In this document: in pieces, positions 45,565 to 58,115 of the stretch | Numbering within the stretch: the first letter of the stretch is position 1 | Layout of the letters: every line of letters starts with the position of its first letter | Assembly (NCBI GenBank): GCA_019925795.1 | Contig: CM034303.1 | Coordinates: forward strand, 6,076,001-6,140,000 | Reading direction: 5' to 3' | DNA length: 64,000 nucleotides | Origin: Dendrobium chrysotoxum | Lineage: Eukaryota > Streptophyta > Magnoliopsida > Asparagales > Orchidaceae | Notes under the pieces: generated by a model | Seen by the model: only the letters and a program-made list of their open reading frames with translations | The model's database searches: none | What the model was told of the DNA's origin: nothing | Program-made: the position numbers and the translations under genes

Positions 45565-48500
45565 CCATATCGCTCCCCTCAATTGCTTGTGGGAATGTGA
45601 GGGGTTTTAACAACCTCGATAAATTTCATTCTTGTAAAGAGTTGGTAACCACTCACAGTCAGAAATTTCTTTGTATCCTTGAAGCTAAGGTGCAGGCTTC
45701 TTCTCTAGATGATCCTTGGTTTGTGAATTTGCATCTCCTTTTTGACAATGAGAATAGCTGTAACAACTTCAGTCATTCTACTCCTGGTAGAATTTGGTTG
45801 AAGTGGGATCCTACAATCTTCTCCTTCTCCCCTTTATTTTTCTCTTCTCAAGTGATTCATGGTTTCCTATCTTTTGGTTCTCTTCCACCGATCTTTCTAA
45901 CAGTGGTCTATGCTGCTAATATTGTCACTGAGAGGGAACCTCTTTGGAATCACCTTAGAGGTTTGGTGCCCGATGCAACACATCCTTGGATCCTCCTGGG
46001 AGACTTTAATTGCTGCAAATTTGATTTTGAGAAAGCTGGCGGGTCTGATTTGTTTTCTGGCAGATTAGGGGAACTCAATAGCTTCATTTTTTATGGCGGT
46101 GTCCAAGACCTTGCTTCTGTAGGTCTCTTCTTTACTTGGTCTAATCAACGAATTAATCAACATATACACATAAAACTGGACAAAATGTTGGTAAATCACG
46201 CTTTCCTTGAGGATCTTCCTCATGCTTACTATAGTATTGTTCAAACTGTTAGCTCTGACCACTCCCTGTTGATTTTACATGCTTCCCAAAGTAAGAACAC
46301 CCCTCGTCGTTTCCTTTTTAAGAACTACTGGACTCCTATGGAAGGTTTTTGGGAGGATGTTTTGTGTTCTTTCTCACAACCTAACAATTGCAGCCCTATT
46401 GCCTTTTTTTACAGAAACCTTCACAGTCTCAAAGGAAATTTAAAAAGGAAATCTTGGGCTTCTTCAAATTTTCTCACTAATTCCATCTTGGAATTTAAAA
46501 GCAAGCACCACTCTTGCCTCTCTGAGCTTCAAAGATTTCCTTTGGACCCTCACCTAAACTATTGCCTTAAGCTTATCAAGGATCAATTAGAGATGTTGTA
46601 AGCCTCTTGGGCCTCCTGGACTTCCCAAAGAGAAAAAGCCTACTGGCTTTCAAAAGGGGAAGATGACTTGGGTTTCTTATATGCTAAAATTCATGTTAGA
46701 ACTAATGTCAACTACATCAAGGAGATCTCCACCCCTGATGGACATTTTACCACTCACAAAGACATTGTTGCATGGATTATTCAACATTTTAAAGACATTT
46801 ACAATTCTCCCATGCCTCCCAATGCCTTAAACTTCAACATACCGCCCAGGAATGTCATTCCTGCAAACCTAATTCCTTTCCTCTTAGCTCCTTTCTCCAA
46901 TGATGAAATAAAAGCTGCGGTGTTTGATGGCCAAAGCAATTCTACCCCGGGGCCTTACGGCTTTACTTTTACCTTCTATAAGCTTTCTTGGCACATCATT
47001 GGCTTGCAGGTGTGTAATGCTGTCAAGCACTTCTATCACCATGGTTACCTTCCAAAATGTGCCAAAGCCTCGGCCATTATTCTAATCCCAAAGGGTTCTC
47101 ATGCCACTAATATCAATGACTACAGACCTATTTCACTCTACAATGTGTTTTATAAAATTGTGGCCAAAGTCATTGCCAACAGATTAAAATTGGTTTTGTC
47201 TTACATAATTCATGATAGTCAAGCAGGTTTCATTAAGGGAAGGTGTTCTACTGATAACATTCTTTTGGCCTCTGAGGTTTTGAGGGATTTCTTAATGGTC
47301 AACAATGTTTTTTTGTGCAAAACTTGATATCAAGAAAGCTTTTGATTCAGTGTCCCATGATTTCCCAAAATGTAGGATGAGACAAAAAGGCTTCCAGGAA
47401 CAATTTATCAAATGGATTGACGGGTGCATTTCTGATGTCCACTTTCCTATTTGCTTAAATAGCACCCTTGAAGGTTTCTTCATCTCCTCATCTGGTCTTC
47501 GACAAGGATGTCCACTGTCTCCCCTTCTTTTCTTCATAGTGATGGACGGTCTTTCTTGCTGCCTTCTCCATAATAACTCTATGCCTTGCTTTGGCAGTAT
47601 CCGTGGCGATGCAAACTTGAACCATTTGTTATTTGGGGATGACCTTCTTATTTTTTTAGAAGCCTCCCCTTCCTCTGATGCTAAGCTAAATGAGTCTTTA
47701 GCTGCTTTTGGCAATGCTTCTGGTCTTTACATTAACCCCAACAAGAGCAGCATTCTCTTCTCAAAAAATTCTACCTCTTCTAAAGTCGTTTGCAACATTC
47801 TTGGGATCTCGTTGACTGAACCCTACCTAAAATATTTGGGGCTTCCCATTTCTCACAGTAGACTCAATTTTACTCACATCCAACCACTTCTGAGAAAATT
47901 TTTTTCTCTACTTGATGGCTGGAAAGTTAGATTTCTTTCTTTTGCAGGTAGAGTTCAATTCGTCAAGTATACCATTGCCAACACAATTGCATATTGGATT
48001 AGGGGGTCCATTATACCTCTGAACTGCCAAAAATCATCAACAAATTATACTCAAAATTCCTTTTTCATGGTAATATCTCTGAAAGAAAATTGTATATCAT
48101 TGCTTGGAAAGACACAGCCCTCCCAATCCAATTTGCTGGATTAGGAATTCCTTCTTTTGAGGCCATTTATCACGCCACCACTTGTTCTTTCATTTGGCAA
48201 TTTTATAATGTTCAATCCACTGTGAGCAACTGTTTCAGGTCTAAATATATTTTTGTTTGGAAACAAACGTCGGCCGCTGCATCTTAATTCTGGAAATTGG
48301 TTTGCTTAACTGCACATAAAATCAAAAACCACATTCCTATGTTTGTTCCATCTCATGGTAATATTTCGATCGCTTGGGATCCTTGGTGCAATGGTTCCTG
48401 TCTTGCAAACTCTTACTCTGTGGCAAATTTAGAGCATTTAAAAGTTCAAGATTTCCTTGACAACCATCATTGGGTGATACCCAAATTCTAGCCGGATAAT

Positions 48501-49112
48501 GTGAGATATGCCATTCTGAATACCCCCATTGTTGAGCAACCAGCCTTCTCCTGGATTGGCTCAACTAATCCTTTAAAGTTTTCACTGCTTAGTTTTTCTA
48601 TCATTTGGAGGAAGTCACCTGGCATAAATACATTTGGCATAAACGGCATACTCTTAGATACACTTGTTACACATGGATGGTCATTATCGAGAAGCTCAAA
48701 TGTGCAAACGTGTTAATTAAAAGATCTATCCCGGCTATTCCCACATGCTCCTTATGCCAATCATCTCTCGAAGATCATAAGCACTTATTTTTTGACTATG
48801 ACTACTCCTTTTTGGTGATTACTTCGGTTCTCCCTCTATTAGAGGAGTTTTTCTTAAGGCCTAATCTCCTTCAAGTTTTTGATTTTTTTGGACAACATTC
48901 AGCACTTTAATGGAGAGGAAAAGAATTTATGTTTTCTCGTGGTGGCTTGCACAGTGTATAATCTTTGGCTAGAATGGAACAGACGTCATTTTGCTAACTC
49001 TTGGAACAGCCCCACACAACTCATTCAACCTATTAAGAATGCCATTTTTCATAAAGTTAGAAGTTGGAAATGTTTTCACAAGCTCTCAGCTCGTTTTCTT
49101 GTGTTTAGTTAA
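45565..49112 (+). pseudogene. LINE ORF2 (endonuclease, reverse transcriptase, zf-RVT), broken
   Basis: The apurinic-type endonuclease at 45585-46300 keeps its catalytic signatures: NVRGFNN, LEAKV, GDFN and SDHSLL. An in-frame TAA at 46599-46601 separates it from the reverse transcriptase. That spans 46668-48144, with KASAIILIPKG, INDYRPISL, GFIKGR, LDIKKAFDSV, GLRQGCPLSPLLF and the catalytic box FGDDLLIF. A frameshift at a T7 run near 47310 and another between about 48010 and 48090 break it. A zf-RVT domain (WHKRHTL, CSLCQSSLEDHKHLF) lies at 48610-48800 and the C-terminal block (YNLWLEWNRR) ends at 49112. It would perform target-primed reverse transcription. Confidence 0.88.
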
Positions 49113-49600
49113 ATTTTTGCTTGATGTTTTCCAGGCGGGTGATTTTGCTGGAAGTGATATTTTAATGTGGTCGATGATGATAGGGGCCATCCTGTGCACT
49201 AACTTCAGATTGCGTCTAGACGCTTACAGCCTTTTGGAGAAAATTGTTTTCGTATGCTACACGTTTTGATTCTCTCGGTGTATATCTTTTTTTGGTATTA
49301 TGGAAATCGGCTCGCCCTGGAAGTCCTATCTCCCTATCTTGCTGTCAATTATAGCTTCTGGAATAATGGTTTTTTGCCTACTCTCAATCTGATTTGTTAT
49401 CGTGGTTCGGAGGGTGGCCTCTCCTTGAGACCCATTTTGGTTATTTTTAGTTATTTCTTCTTCACTTTGGGTTTTGGATTTTGTTTCCTATTCTTGCTTT
49501 TTCTGCTCTTATAGGTTCTTGGTTTTACTTGTAATTTTTACTTATTATTAATATACGGGCTTTGGCCCCAAATTCCCCCCCCCCCCCCCCCCAAAAAAAA
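49113..49600 (+). other. LINE 3' untranslated part with poly-C and poly-A tail
   Basis: Non-coding. It ends with about 18 C (49575-49592) followed by A8 (49593-49600), then the target duplication. The C run next to the tail is unusual for length and may have grown by slippage. Confidence 0.8.
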
Positions 49601-50047
49601 GAACAGATAAACTGCTACAAGTAGGCTTTTGAATAGGTTGAGTTAGTGGGCTCTGAAATGGGTTTTTGAGGTTGGATCTGTAAACTAGGTAGTAGTTTTT
49701 TTTGTAAATGGCCATGGGATTAGAGAAAGCCAGCTAAGTGTAGAAGACAAAAATTGCTAAGGCATATCCACAAGAAACAGCAGGGGACAATAGGCTGCTG
49801 TTGTAGTCTACAAAGAACAGCTTTTTAGAGTAATGTGAGGCTATTTTTTATGAAGTATACTACTTTTACGGAATGCACAGAGCTATTTTGCAGAGTAAAA
49901 AAAAAAACTTCACATGGGTCAATAAATGAATCCTTATCTTGTTCCTATCGTTTACCTTCAATAAAAAGGAATCTCGATTGGCTTGGTTTTGCGTAGAAAA
50001 AGACTTGAGGTCAAGTGGCTTGCTTTGGTGTGAAGAACGGCTCGAAG
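49601..50047. repeat. Duplicated segment copy B, right part
   Basis: Continues the match to 22867-23105 up to about 49853, then keeps about 190 bases (49854-50047) absent from copy A. No gene is seen. Confidence 0.75.
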
Positions 50048-50357
50048 GAAAATGAATTATGGAGGGAACTGAATGAACTTAAGTATCAAAGTAAAAAAAA
50101 AAAAAAGATGAGGTCATAAAGCCCTCACCAAAGTATCGTAAGGATAAGTAAGAGTTTCAAAAAATTCTTGGTAACTTCACTAAAGAATTAAAAGGATTAA
50201 TATCTCACTATAAGGATGAAGAGAAGAGAAGTCATCAAACTATAGTCTTTACTCCAAATACTTTATAATTTTTTTTGTCAAATATCATATTGATGAAGAA
50301 GACTAAAAGTTGGTTTTTTTAGGGCTTCAATGGGATGTCTAGGGCTAGAGTAAGAGG
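50048..50357. repeat. R1 repeat, copy d, cut by a copia insertion
   Basis: Matches 10597-10902 and ends in AGAGTAAGAGG directly before the copia LTR. Copies b and c continue gtgaa after the same point. Confidence 0.8.
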
Positions 50358-50919
50358 TGAGTAATCTTTTAAGTAGTTCTCTTACATTTATAAGAACTCT
50401 TTTTACATGTTCAAGTTCTCTAAATCTTGCAAGAACTCGCATCATAATTATGTAAAAGAAATCGAAACAAAAATTTAAATTTACATAATTCTTAAAACCA
50501 CAAGATCTTGAACAAGATGATTTTCACAAGATTTAATCAGAAGAAAAATATACCTTGATTCATATTAAATTCGATAAATTCCAAACTATGGTTTCTCTCC
50601 CTTTTCCCTTTCATTTTCTTCTTTCATGAGTTAATCCTCTATGGAGCAAACTAACTCTTCATAATGAGAGAGAGAGAGAGGACCAGTAGTTATTTCCTTT
50701 TGAGTAGTTATAATAACCGCTCATAGGAGTTATTTAATCAAACGGTCCATAAACGATTGATCAAATTCTCTTCTTGACCAATAGGATTTAAATATAAATA
50801 ATTAAATCATTAATTAATTAAGTATGTGGGCCACTTAATGGTTTATATAATTAAATATATATATACTTAAATAATTATTACGACGTCTCGCATAATTATT
50901 ATATTTAATTATTCTAACA
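50358..50919 (-). repeat. Copia 3' LTR
   Basis: On the minus strand it starts TGTTAGAATAATTAAA (50919) and ends in CA (50358). The start lies directly after the polypurine tract. Confidence 0.75.
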
Positions 50920-50931
50920 TTCTCCCACTTG
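50920..50931 (-). other. Copia polypurine tract
   Basis: CAAGTGGGAGAA on the minus strand, the usual plus-strand primer of copia elements, one base pair step before the LTR start TGTTAG. Confidence 0.8.
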
Positions 50932-51430
50932 GCTCATATGCTATGATTAATTAATAATTTAATAATTATAAACATAAAATGCAATATATAAATCCTCTTT
51001 CATAAATTTGGTCAAATCATGAAGTCATTATTAAGTATAAAATTAATATAGATCATGGCAGTCATATATCATTAGTTCGATGCATTTCCTTCCATGTATC
51101 ATGATACTAATCTTATACCTAATATGAAGCATAATAAGATATACTCATAATGGTCCAATAATAATGCCTTTATAAAAGACAAATCCTATCAATATTCACA
51201 TAAACATTCATGTATACTCAACATAATAAACAGGATACACTAATTATCAGAAACTACATAAAAGAGCTCAAAGTATCAAACGACATAAAGAGCAAACAAA
51301 CATAAACTTAATAAAAGTTTTCAGTAATGTCCATCCTAGCAACATGTTCATGAAATGTCTTCGGTGGCAACCCTTTGGTTAATGGATCCGCAATCATAAA
51401 ATTGGTGCTAATGTGCTCAAATGATACTCT

Positions 51431-52972
51431 TTATTTCTGAACTTCTTCCTTAACGACAAAGTATTTCAACTCCATGTCTTTAGCACCTTTTGAATACTTG
51501 TCGTTCTTAGAAAAGAAGACTGCTGCGGTGTTATCACAATAAATTTTCAGCGGCTTGGCAATACTGTCAACAACTCTAACTCCTGAAATAAAATTCCGCA
51601 ACCATAATCCTTGAATTATGGCCTCAAAACATGCCATAAACTTAGCTTCCATTGTGGATGTAGCAATGACGGACTGCTTCGCACTCTTCCAAGATATTGC
51701 TCCTCCACTTAAAAGAAATACATAACCAAAATTGGATTTTCTGGAATCTAAACATCCAGCAAAATCTGAATCTGAATATCCTATCACCTCAAGATGATCA
51801 GATCTTCTAAAAGTGAGCATGTATTCTTTTGTTCCTTGTAGATATCGTAAAACCTTCTTTGCAGCTTTCCAATGATCAAGTCCTGGATTACAATGATATC
51901 TACCCAACATTCCAACAACAAAACTAATATCTGATCTAGTACAAGTCTGAGCATACATTAAACTTCCAACAATAGATGCATAAGGAATTTTTTCCATTTC
52001 TTTATGTTCCAATTCATTCGTTGGGCATTGCATAAGGCTCAATTTATCTCCTTTCTGAATTGGAACAATGCCTGCTGAGCATTTTTCCATCTTAAATCTC
52101 TCAAGAATTTTATTAATATATGCTTTCTGAGACAATCCTAACATTCCTTATGATCTATCACGGAATATTTCAATTCCTATCACATAAAATGCCTCACCCA
52201 TATCTTTCATTTCAAAGTTATTTGAGAGAAATTTCTTGGTTTCATGTAATAAACCAAAGTCATTAGTAGCAAGAAAAATATAATCAACATACAAAATCAA
52301 AATTATAAACTTGCTCCCACTAACCTTTAGATATATATACCGATCAACAGTGATTTTTTTAAATCCAAAGGAAGTGATAGTATTGTTAAACTTAAAATAC
52401 CATTATCGGGATGCTTGTTTAAGTCCGTATATTGATTTCTTAAGTTTACACACCATGTGTTCCTTTCTTTCAACTAAAAAACCCTCAGGTTGATCCATAT
52501 AAACTTCTTCCTCTAAATCCCCAATTAGAAAGGCTATTTTCACATCCATTTAATGTAACTCTAAATCATAATGAGCTACTATTGCCATAATAATTCTTAA
52601 TGAGTCCTTCTTAGAAACTAGAGAGAAGGTCTCTTTGTAGTCAATACCATCTTTCTGAGTAAAATCTTTGGCAACAAGTCTAGCCTTATATCGTTTAATA
52701 TTGCCTTTAGAGTCACATTTTGTCTTAAAGACCCACTTACACCCAACTCTTTTAGAACCTTCAGGCAATTCAACAATGTCCCAGACTTTATTATGATCCA
52801 TTAATTTTAACTCTTCTTTCATAGCATTTAACCACTCATTAGAATTCACACTTTCTATGGCTTGTGAAAATAAAATTAGATCATCATCAATTCCTAAGTC
52901 AAAATCTGACTCTTGTAGATAAACTATATAATCATTAAAATAATCCAAAAAATTTAAAGTTAGATAATTCAT
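51431..52972 (-). pseudogene. Copia reverse transcriptase and RNase H, broken
   Basis: The N-terminal reverse transcriptase block is at 52550-52972 (NEWLNAMKEELKLMDHNKVW, GCKWVFKTK, YKARLVAK). The middle follows at 52145-52549, where the usual YVDD box reads YVDY and stops occur. The 3' part is an uninterrupted frame at 51431-52144 containing PYASIVGSLMYAQTCTRSDI, VLRYLQGTKEYM, the RNase H motif YSDSDFAG and CDNTAAV. The end has MELKYFVVKEEV, where the integrase-independent ADxH-type motif of copia has degenerated. It cannot give an active enzyme. Confidence 0.85.
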
Positions 52973-52975
52973 TTA

Positions 52976-55900
52976 AAAATTCCAAAAAATGATAAGTTAA
53001 TGTTTAAATACTCAACCAACCCTTTAATACATAATAATCACTCTAAGAATAAAATTTTTAGGATGGACTACTCTGGGCTGTGGGGCTAAGTGTCATAAGG
53101 AGGCCTAGTTTCACGAGCCTCGTGGCACAACGCCATGAATAGATTCTAAGGAGTGTTAAATTTAAAATGAATTAATTATTAATGATTTAACTAAATTTAA
53201 AATCCTTAATTCAAATACATTAACTTGATTTATAGGCTAGACTACTCTGGCTGTGGGGCTACGCATTCTAAAGAGGCTTTATTCCTCGAGCCTTGTGGTA
53301 CAACCCACGAACTGGTTACTAGCAAACTTAAACAAATTAAAACTTAAAAATTAGTAATCAACCAACTTTAATTAAAATTTAATTAACTTTTAAACTTTTA
53401 TCAAATCAAATCACTTAATCATATCGAGTACCACTAGGTAACTCAGGCCTACGATGCTATTGAATTAGCCCCAAGAAAGGTGAAATAAACTTCACGACCT
53501 AGGTGAGCAACAAAGGTGATATCTAAAAAATAATTAAAATTAATCTTAAAATTAATTTCAAATAATTAATACTTAAACTCTAATTAAAATCTCCCTTAAG
53601 TATTTCAACCAACCAGAACATCAAACTAATGCCCTACTTAGGACACATCCAAACCACACAGCCTATCTCACATACTTTAGATGATTTTCTATGACAACCA
53701 ACTCTAGTCTTAGGTTAGGCCAGTGTTTACTTTTATGTTACTTGCATGTGCTAGGTTTTCTATGGTTTTCATTGCATGCTGGTTGTTAGATTTAAGTAAC
53801 TGATTGATTGTTTATCTACTGCACTCTATGGTATGATTGATTGTACGTTAGATCCATCCTTAGGTTAGGGATAATTTGTACTAAATTAATCTTATGAATA
53901 TGGTCATGCTCATATAGGGAAATTAAATTAAAGGGGGTAATTAAATAATCAAGCTTTAAAATTAACGTTGTTTTCTGTAGGTGCCCCAAAAATTGCTTAA
54001 GTCCCTCTTTAAAGTTAAAGGAGCATGGCCAAGCGTGGCTGTGATTTGAGTATTTTAATTTTAAATATTAACTGCTTGGGATGATTCAATTAAAATTAAC
54101 TGCTTTAGATGTTGATATAATTATTGATTATTAGGAGAACCATGTAGGATCGAGTCTAGATTTTTTAATTTTGATTAATATAATTTAATTTTAATTGAGT
54201 TGTAAATTATCAAGTGATTTGAGATGGGATATTTATGTCCAACTTGAATTTTAAAGATGAGAAGACATCCCTAAGGGGAGAGTCTTCCTCCATTGGGAAG
54301 ACCAAGTTAGGATATCTTTCAAATATCCAAGGAGAAAAGATAACACCCCTTTTGAGAGGGAGTTTATTTTCACTTGGATATCGGGACCTGATGATCTAAG
54401 GAGCTCTGCAGAATGATGAAGAGGTAAAGAATGAAGAGAAGACCCATTCTCAAAGTCACTTGAGTCTTAGGAGTAGAATTCGGGTTATAGTCAGTGGTGC
54501 ACGATAACTTTACTATTCCTGTAGATCTTGAGTTGTAATATTAAAAGGCACTTGCCTATAGACTTTCAGTTTGAGCATTTAATTGATTTGATTATTTAAT
54601 TAATTTGATTAATATATTGATTATGATATTAGGATTGCCTGCTTTTAATATTTTTTTGGCGATTATTGCATGTCGTGTTTTGATTTAGCTTGGAACCTGA
54701 TCGGAGGCTCGTGAGGACACGAATAAAACTTTTTCTACTTAAATAAAATTAAAATATTTAAGCTCACATAGTAACTCTAACATTTTAAGAAGTAAGCCCG
54801 GGACCACCGGGAGTTTTTCATATGCATCAATACTGTATTTTCGTTCCTTTTGTTAGGCACCTCCCCACCTGCAGGTTCTGGCAGACCACCTGGCCTATGA
54901 GGGTACAGTTCTGTCAAGGGGATCTGTGCATCCTTAGGATAAAATTTATTTTAAAGCCTGATTTTAAAACTTCTTCATTCTGATTTAAGTATTTTAATCG
55001 AGTCAACTAGTATGCATCGCATTAGCATTAAATTAAATTGAGTCTAAAACTTAATGCATATTTTATTTCAAGTTTCATATCACCCAACATATGTCAAGGG
55101 GCCAATTAAGGACTACTCTGGATGTCGGCCTCGCTCTCCAAAAACTCAATCTTAAATAATGTCCCTACCCACTCTTTCATAAGTGACCGGACTCATGATT
55201 TTGAAGCGTTTATGTGGTTTAGCTGGCTCCCCAATCCAGGTCGGGGTAAGTCCAGATCCTGCATTACATTAGCTAGGTTCCGAGTTACTGATTCTCTGTA
55301 CCCAATTTAGACTTATGTTCTGAGACAGATTTTCAATTATAAGACCTCAACCTCCGGGAATCTAATTCCCATTTTCTAATAAAATTTATTACTTAAACAT
55401 TAAATCTCTTTCCATCAAATTCAAGCCCAACATATAGAATAGGTTGGGGTGTTTTTGAAGTGATTCAAAATCTCAAAACACCTCCTACCCTTCTTCTTTG
55501 ACTCCAAAAATAAGTGCTCAACTTTGACCCAATCCCTATTGAATTTCCAAACATTTACCTCCTTTGATATTAAGCTTTTAATTCCAAAATAAAATTTGTA
55601 CCGTTGTTTTAATCGAGAGTATTCTTAGGAAATTTTTGGTTTTCTATGATGTAATTAACTACGAGGGCTTGCGCTCGTAGAATATTTAGAAACTCAGACC
55701 AAATTTTCAAAATCAAGTTTTTAAAACCCTCAATTAAATATCTTCGAAAAAATCAAACTTTATGATCATTATCATCATTTTTAAATGATTAATAATAAGC
55801 AATATCCTCTTTCTTTGGGAAGATATATCGTTCTATTATTATTTTAATTATGAAATTAATGATCTATTATCTAAATTATTGCAGTAAAATATTGGATCAA

Positions 55901-56116
55901 ACATCATTTTCACCCTCCGGGATCATATGTTGTCTTCCTTAAGTTTAACTGTGATAATCAAGATAAATTCAGAGTTTTGAAATCTGAACCTATCAGGGAA
56001 CGATATCTTTACCTTTCGAGGCAATACATCATTCATGACGATGTGTTCAATTTTAAAATTAAACTTTACCAAAGAAAATTAAACCTTTTTCAAAATCAAA
56101 CTTTCAAACAAACATG
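52976..56116. other. Unresolved repetitive DNA
   Basis: No protein-coding block. Internal repeats are visible: GACTACTCTGG followed by CTGTGGGGCTA and a GAGCCT.GTGG motif occurs at about 53068 and 53238, and GACTACTCTGG again at about 55112. The region 54690-55320 has GC-richer LTR-like sequence (CCACCTGCAGGTTCTGGCAG). It may be the remains of another retroelement, but I see no terminal repeats. Confidence 0.4.
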
Positions 56117-56409
56117 TCAGCGGTTGAGTTGGCATCATAGATGCCCAATCTCTCAAACAATGGGCTCAACTGATTAAGATGTATGTAACCGCTTCCAGGT
56201 ATGATATTGATGTTGCGATGCTTTACCTCAGAGGGTAGCTCTAAGATATTTCTTGCAGAAGCCTTGATATCCATAATAATAGCATCATGGATTACATGGT
56301 TGATCACTCAGAAGCAACCCACTCCAACCGCCGCCGCCCTAAGCTTCTCCTTCTCTACTTCAAACTTCGGCAAGTCGATTATTGGCACCGAGAATCCCTC
56401 CACTTCCAT
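56117..56409 (-). pseudogene. DAO-type dioxygenase, exon-1 relic (DAO3)
   Basis: The ATG at 56409 starts the same peptide as DAO1 (MEVEGFSVPIIDL), and the match continues to NSTAD at 56117, where homology ends abruptly. Codon 34 is TGA (CGA in DAO1, in GCFRVINHG), so the frame is closed early. Exons 2 and 3 are not found on the left. More similar to DAO1 than to DAO2 (same N-terminal sequence without the 8-base deletion). Confidence 0.9.
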
Positions 56410-56890
56410 TGTCACCAATCTACTTCTCTAATTTTCTTTTGTTGATGCTCTCAAAGATTCTCTAAGGATGCGGTTTAAATAGAAATTACATCAAAGTTAG
56501 TGAGTTATTGATTACTTCATGATTAAGAAATTTCTTTTAAAATTGGAAGATGTGAGGTTTATTTAATTCTTATTAGCCTCAAATGATGTTTTTAATTCAC
56601 ACTAAATGACAAAAAGTAATATAAATGTATGGTTGTGAATAAAGAAAAGGATCTAATTAAATGAGTTGGATTTTTTTATTAAAAGGTACATTTACAGTGT
56701 TATTTTAGTAACGATATAACTAGATGGAGAGTATTATTCATTAAACATAATATATTTGATTTATCTTAAATTACATAAATAATATAATATTATTTAGATG
56801 GCATTTCATCATATATTGATGAGGTCAAGAATAGTAAATGACTCAGTTTTTTTTTTAAATTTGTCTAAATCTTTGATACGATGTCCTTTG
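56410..56890. repeat. DAO3 upstream region
   Basis: Near-identical to 16977-17445, with the TATA-like CTATTTAAA at 56474-56482 (minus strand). One insertion at about 56555 relative to DAO1. Confidence 0.8.
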
Positions 56891-57056
56891 TAGGAGAGAT
56901 TATTATGTGCGGAGTCTAGACGTAAGATGCATTTAGATTTATGAGGGTATACAAAAAATATATAGTAAATACACAGTTGTGTAAAAAACTGTATATTTAA
57001 TGTGTATTTATTATGTACCCTCAGAAATTCAGACGGTCCGCACGTAATAATCTCTC
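56891..57056. mobile_element. MITE in DAO3 upstream region (same as 17446-17610)
   Basis: GGAGAGATTATTATGTGCGGA at the left pairs with the right end reading GGAGAGATTATTACGTGCGGA. Flanked by CCTTTG at 56885-56890 and 57057-57062, the same site as in DAO1. Confidence 0.85.
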
Positions 57057-58115
57057 CCTTTGTAGATGTGAAGTTTAGTGATTTTTTTATTTAGAAGATA
57101 AGCTCATCTTACTGTGAGATCAAATTTGATTTTTTACTAGAAGTTTTAATTAAGCTAATTAGCCTTTCAAAATAACTATATATTTTTAGATGAAGTGTAA
57201 TCAAATTATGTAATTTATCTTTGATGGAAGAAATTTTCATAATTGAACTTCAATTTCAACAAATTTTTAGTCGTATTGAATATCTCGACAAGTTAAAGGT
57301 GATACAATCTGGGTACAAATAAGCCCAAATTAATCAAATACTTGAACTATAATTGAAAACTACAGAATATTAATTGAAATATCAAATGATCTTCAATTTT
57401 ATCATGTGCATATCAAGTCAAACATCTTGACGGGATGAAACTAACAAGCCTTAGATTATTCAATTATAAGGTCATTAAAACACTTAAATTACAAATAAAT
57501 GATCTGTGATTAAAGGGTTCAATATGGCCTCACAATGGAGTGTTATGAAATTTTGGCCAAATTAGCAAAATATAACTCTTAAAAAACTATAAATAGAGTC
57601 ATATTATTCACATGAAAAGGGACATTGACTTAAGCATGGAGAGAGCTTAAAGATCTAAAAAATTCTAGAGCTTTGCTTAACCTTCATTATTGATGATCAT
57701 TGTTTGTTATGACCATTATCCAACAAGTGGCGTTCGTCTACCATTGTCAGATCGTCATGATTTGACCACCACCACTCGACTATCATAATCCTTTTATTGT
57801 TGTCCAACCACTAATATTTAATTATCATTGTCCGATCACCATCACCAAATTATCATCATTTTATCATTATCGCATGACGAAAATTGAATGATCGCCATCA
57901 TCAACCCTCCACTATTTCTCCAATAAACTCTACTTAAATTAGATGAGACTAAGCTTGAGTTCATTGCTTTGCAATCCCATCACAACAAATTCTTTGGAAG
58001 ATGGAATAATCACTTGGGGACTATATATCATAAGGAGGCAAGAACGTAGTATTCTATTTTATTATACTGATTTTTCTTCATATTTAATAAAATTTATTTG
58101 ATAATAATTTTCATG
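57057..58115. repeat. DAO3 upstream region, distal part
   Basis: Matches 17611-17935 and then, from about 57400, the DAO2 upstream region 20940-21560, including the CATCATC/ATTATC-rich stretch. At 58074-58115 it rejoins sequence like 17938-17990. It therefore preserves a stretch that DAO1 has lost. Confidence 0.7.

Larger units (their letters stand above)
44081..49600 (+). mobile_element. Near full-length plant L1-type LINE
   Basis: Two open-frame regions (a DUF4283/zinc-knuckle ORF1, then an endonuclease-reverse transcriptase ORF2), a 3' untranslated part and a terminal A8 tail are present. The target sequence is duplicated: GAATAGATA on the left (42325-42332, continued after the solo LTR at 44075-44080) and GAACAGATA on the right (49601-49609). 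The unoccupied site is at 22866-22876. ORF1 and ORF2 each carry stops and frameshifts, so it is inactive, but the catalytic residues survive, which suggests fairly recent insertion. Confidence 0.92.
50358..52975 (-). mobile_element. Truncated Ty1/copia element, 3' half
   Basis: Minus strand. The 3' LTR is at 50358-50919, preceded by a polypurine tract, RNase H and reverse transcriptase. Gag, protease, integrase and the 5' LTR are missing, since recognisable copia sequence stops at about 52975. The left flank AGAGG (50353-50357) is a candidate target duplication with no partner found. Confidence 0.85.

Noticed and set aside
47292..47714. 140-codon minus-strand frame opposite the LINE reverse transcriptase
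   Set aside because: Shadow of the plus-strand catalytic region with GLRQGCPLSP and FGDD.
44081..49600. Active LINE
   Set aside because: Catalytic motifs survive, but at least one in-frame stop and two frameshifts in ORF2 and further lesions in ORF1 are visible.
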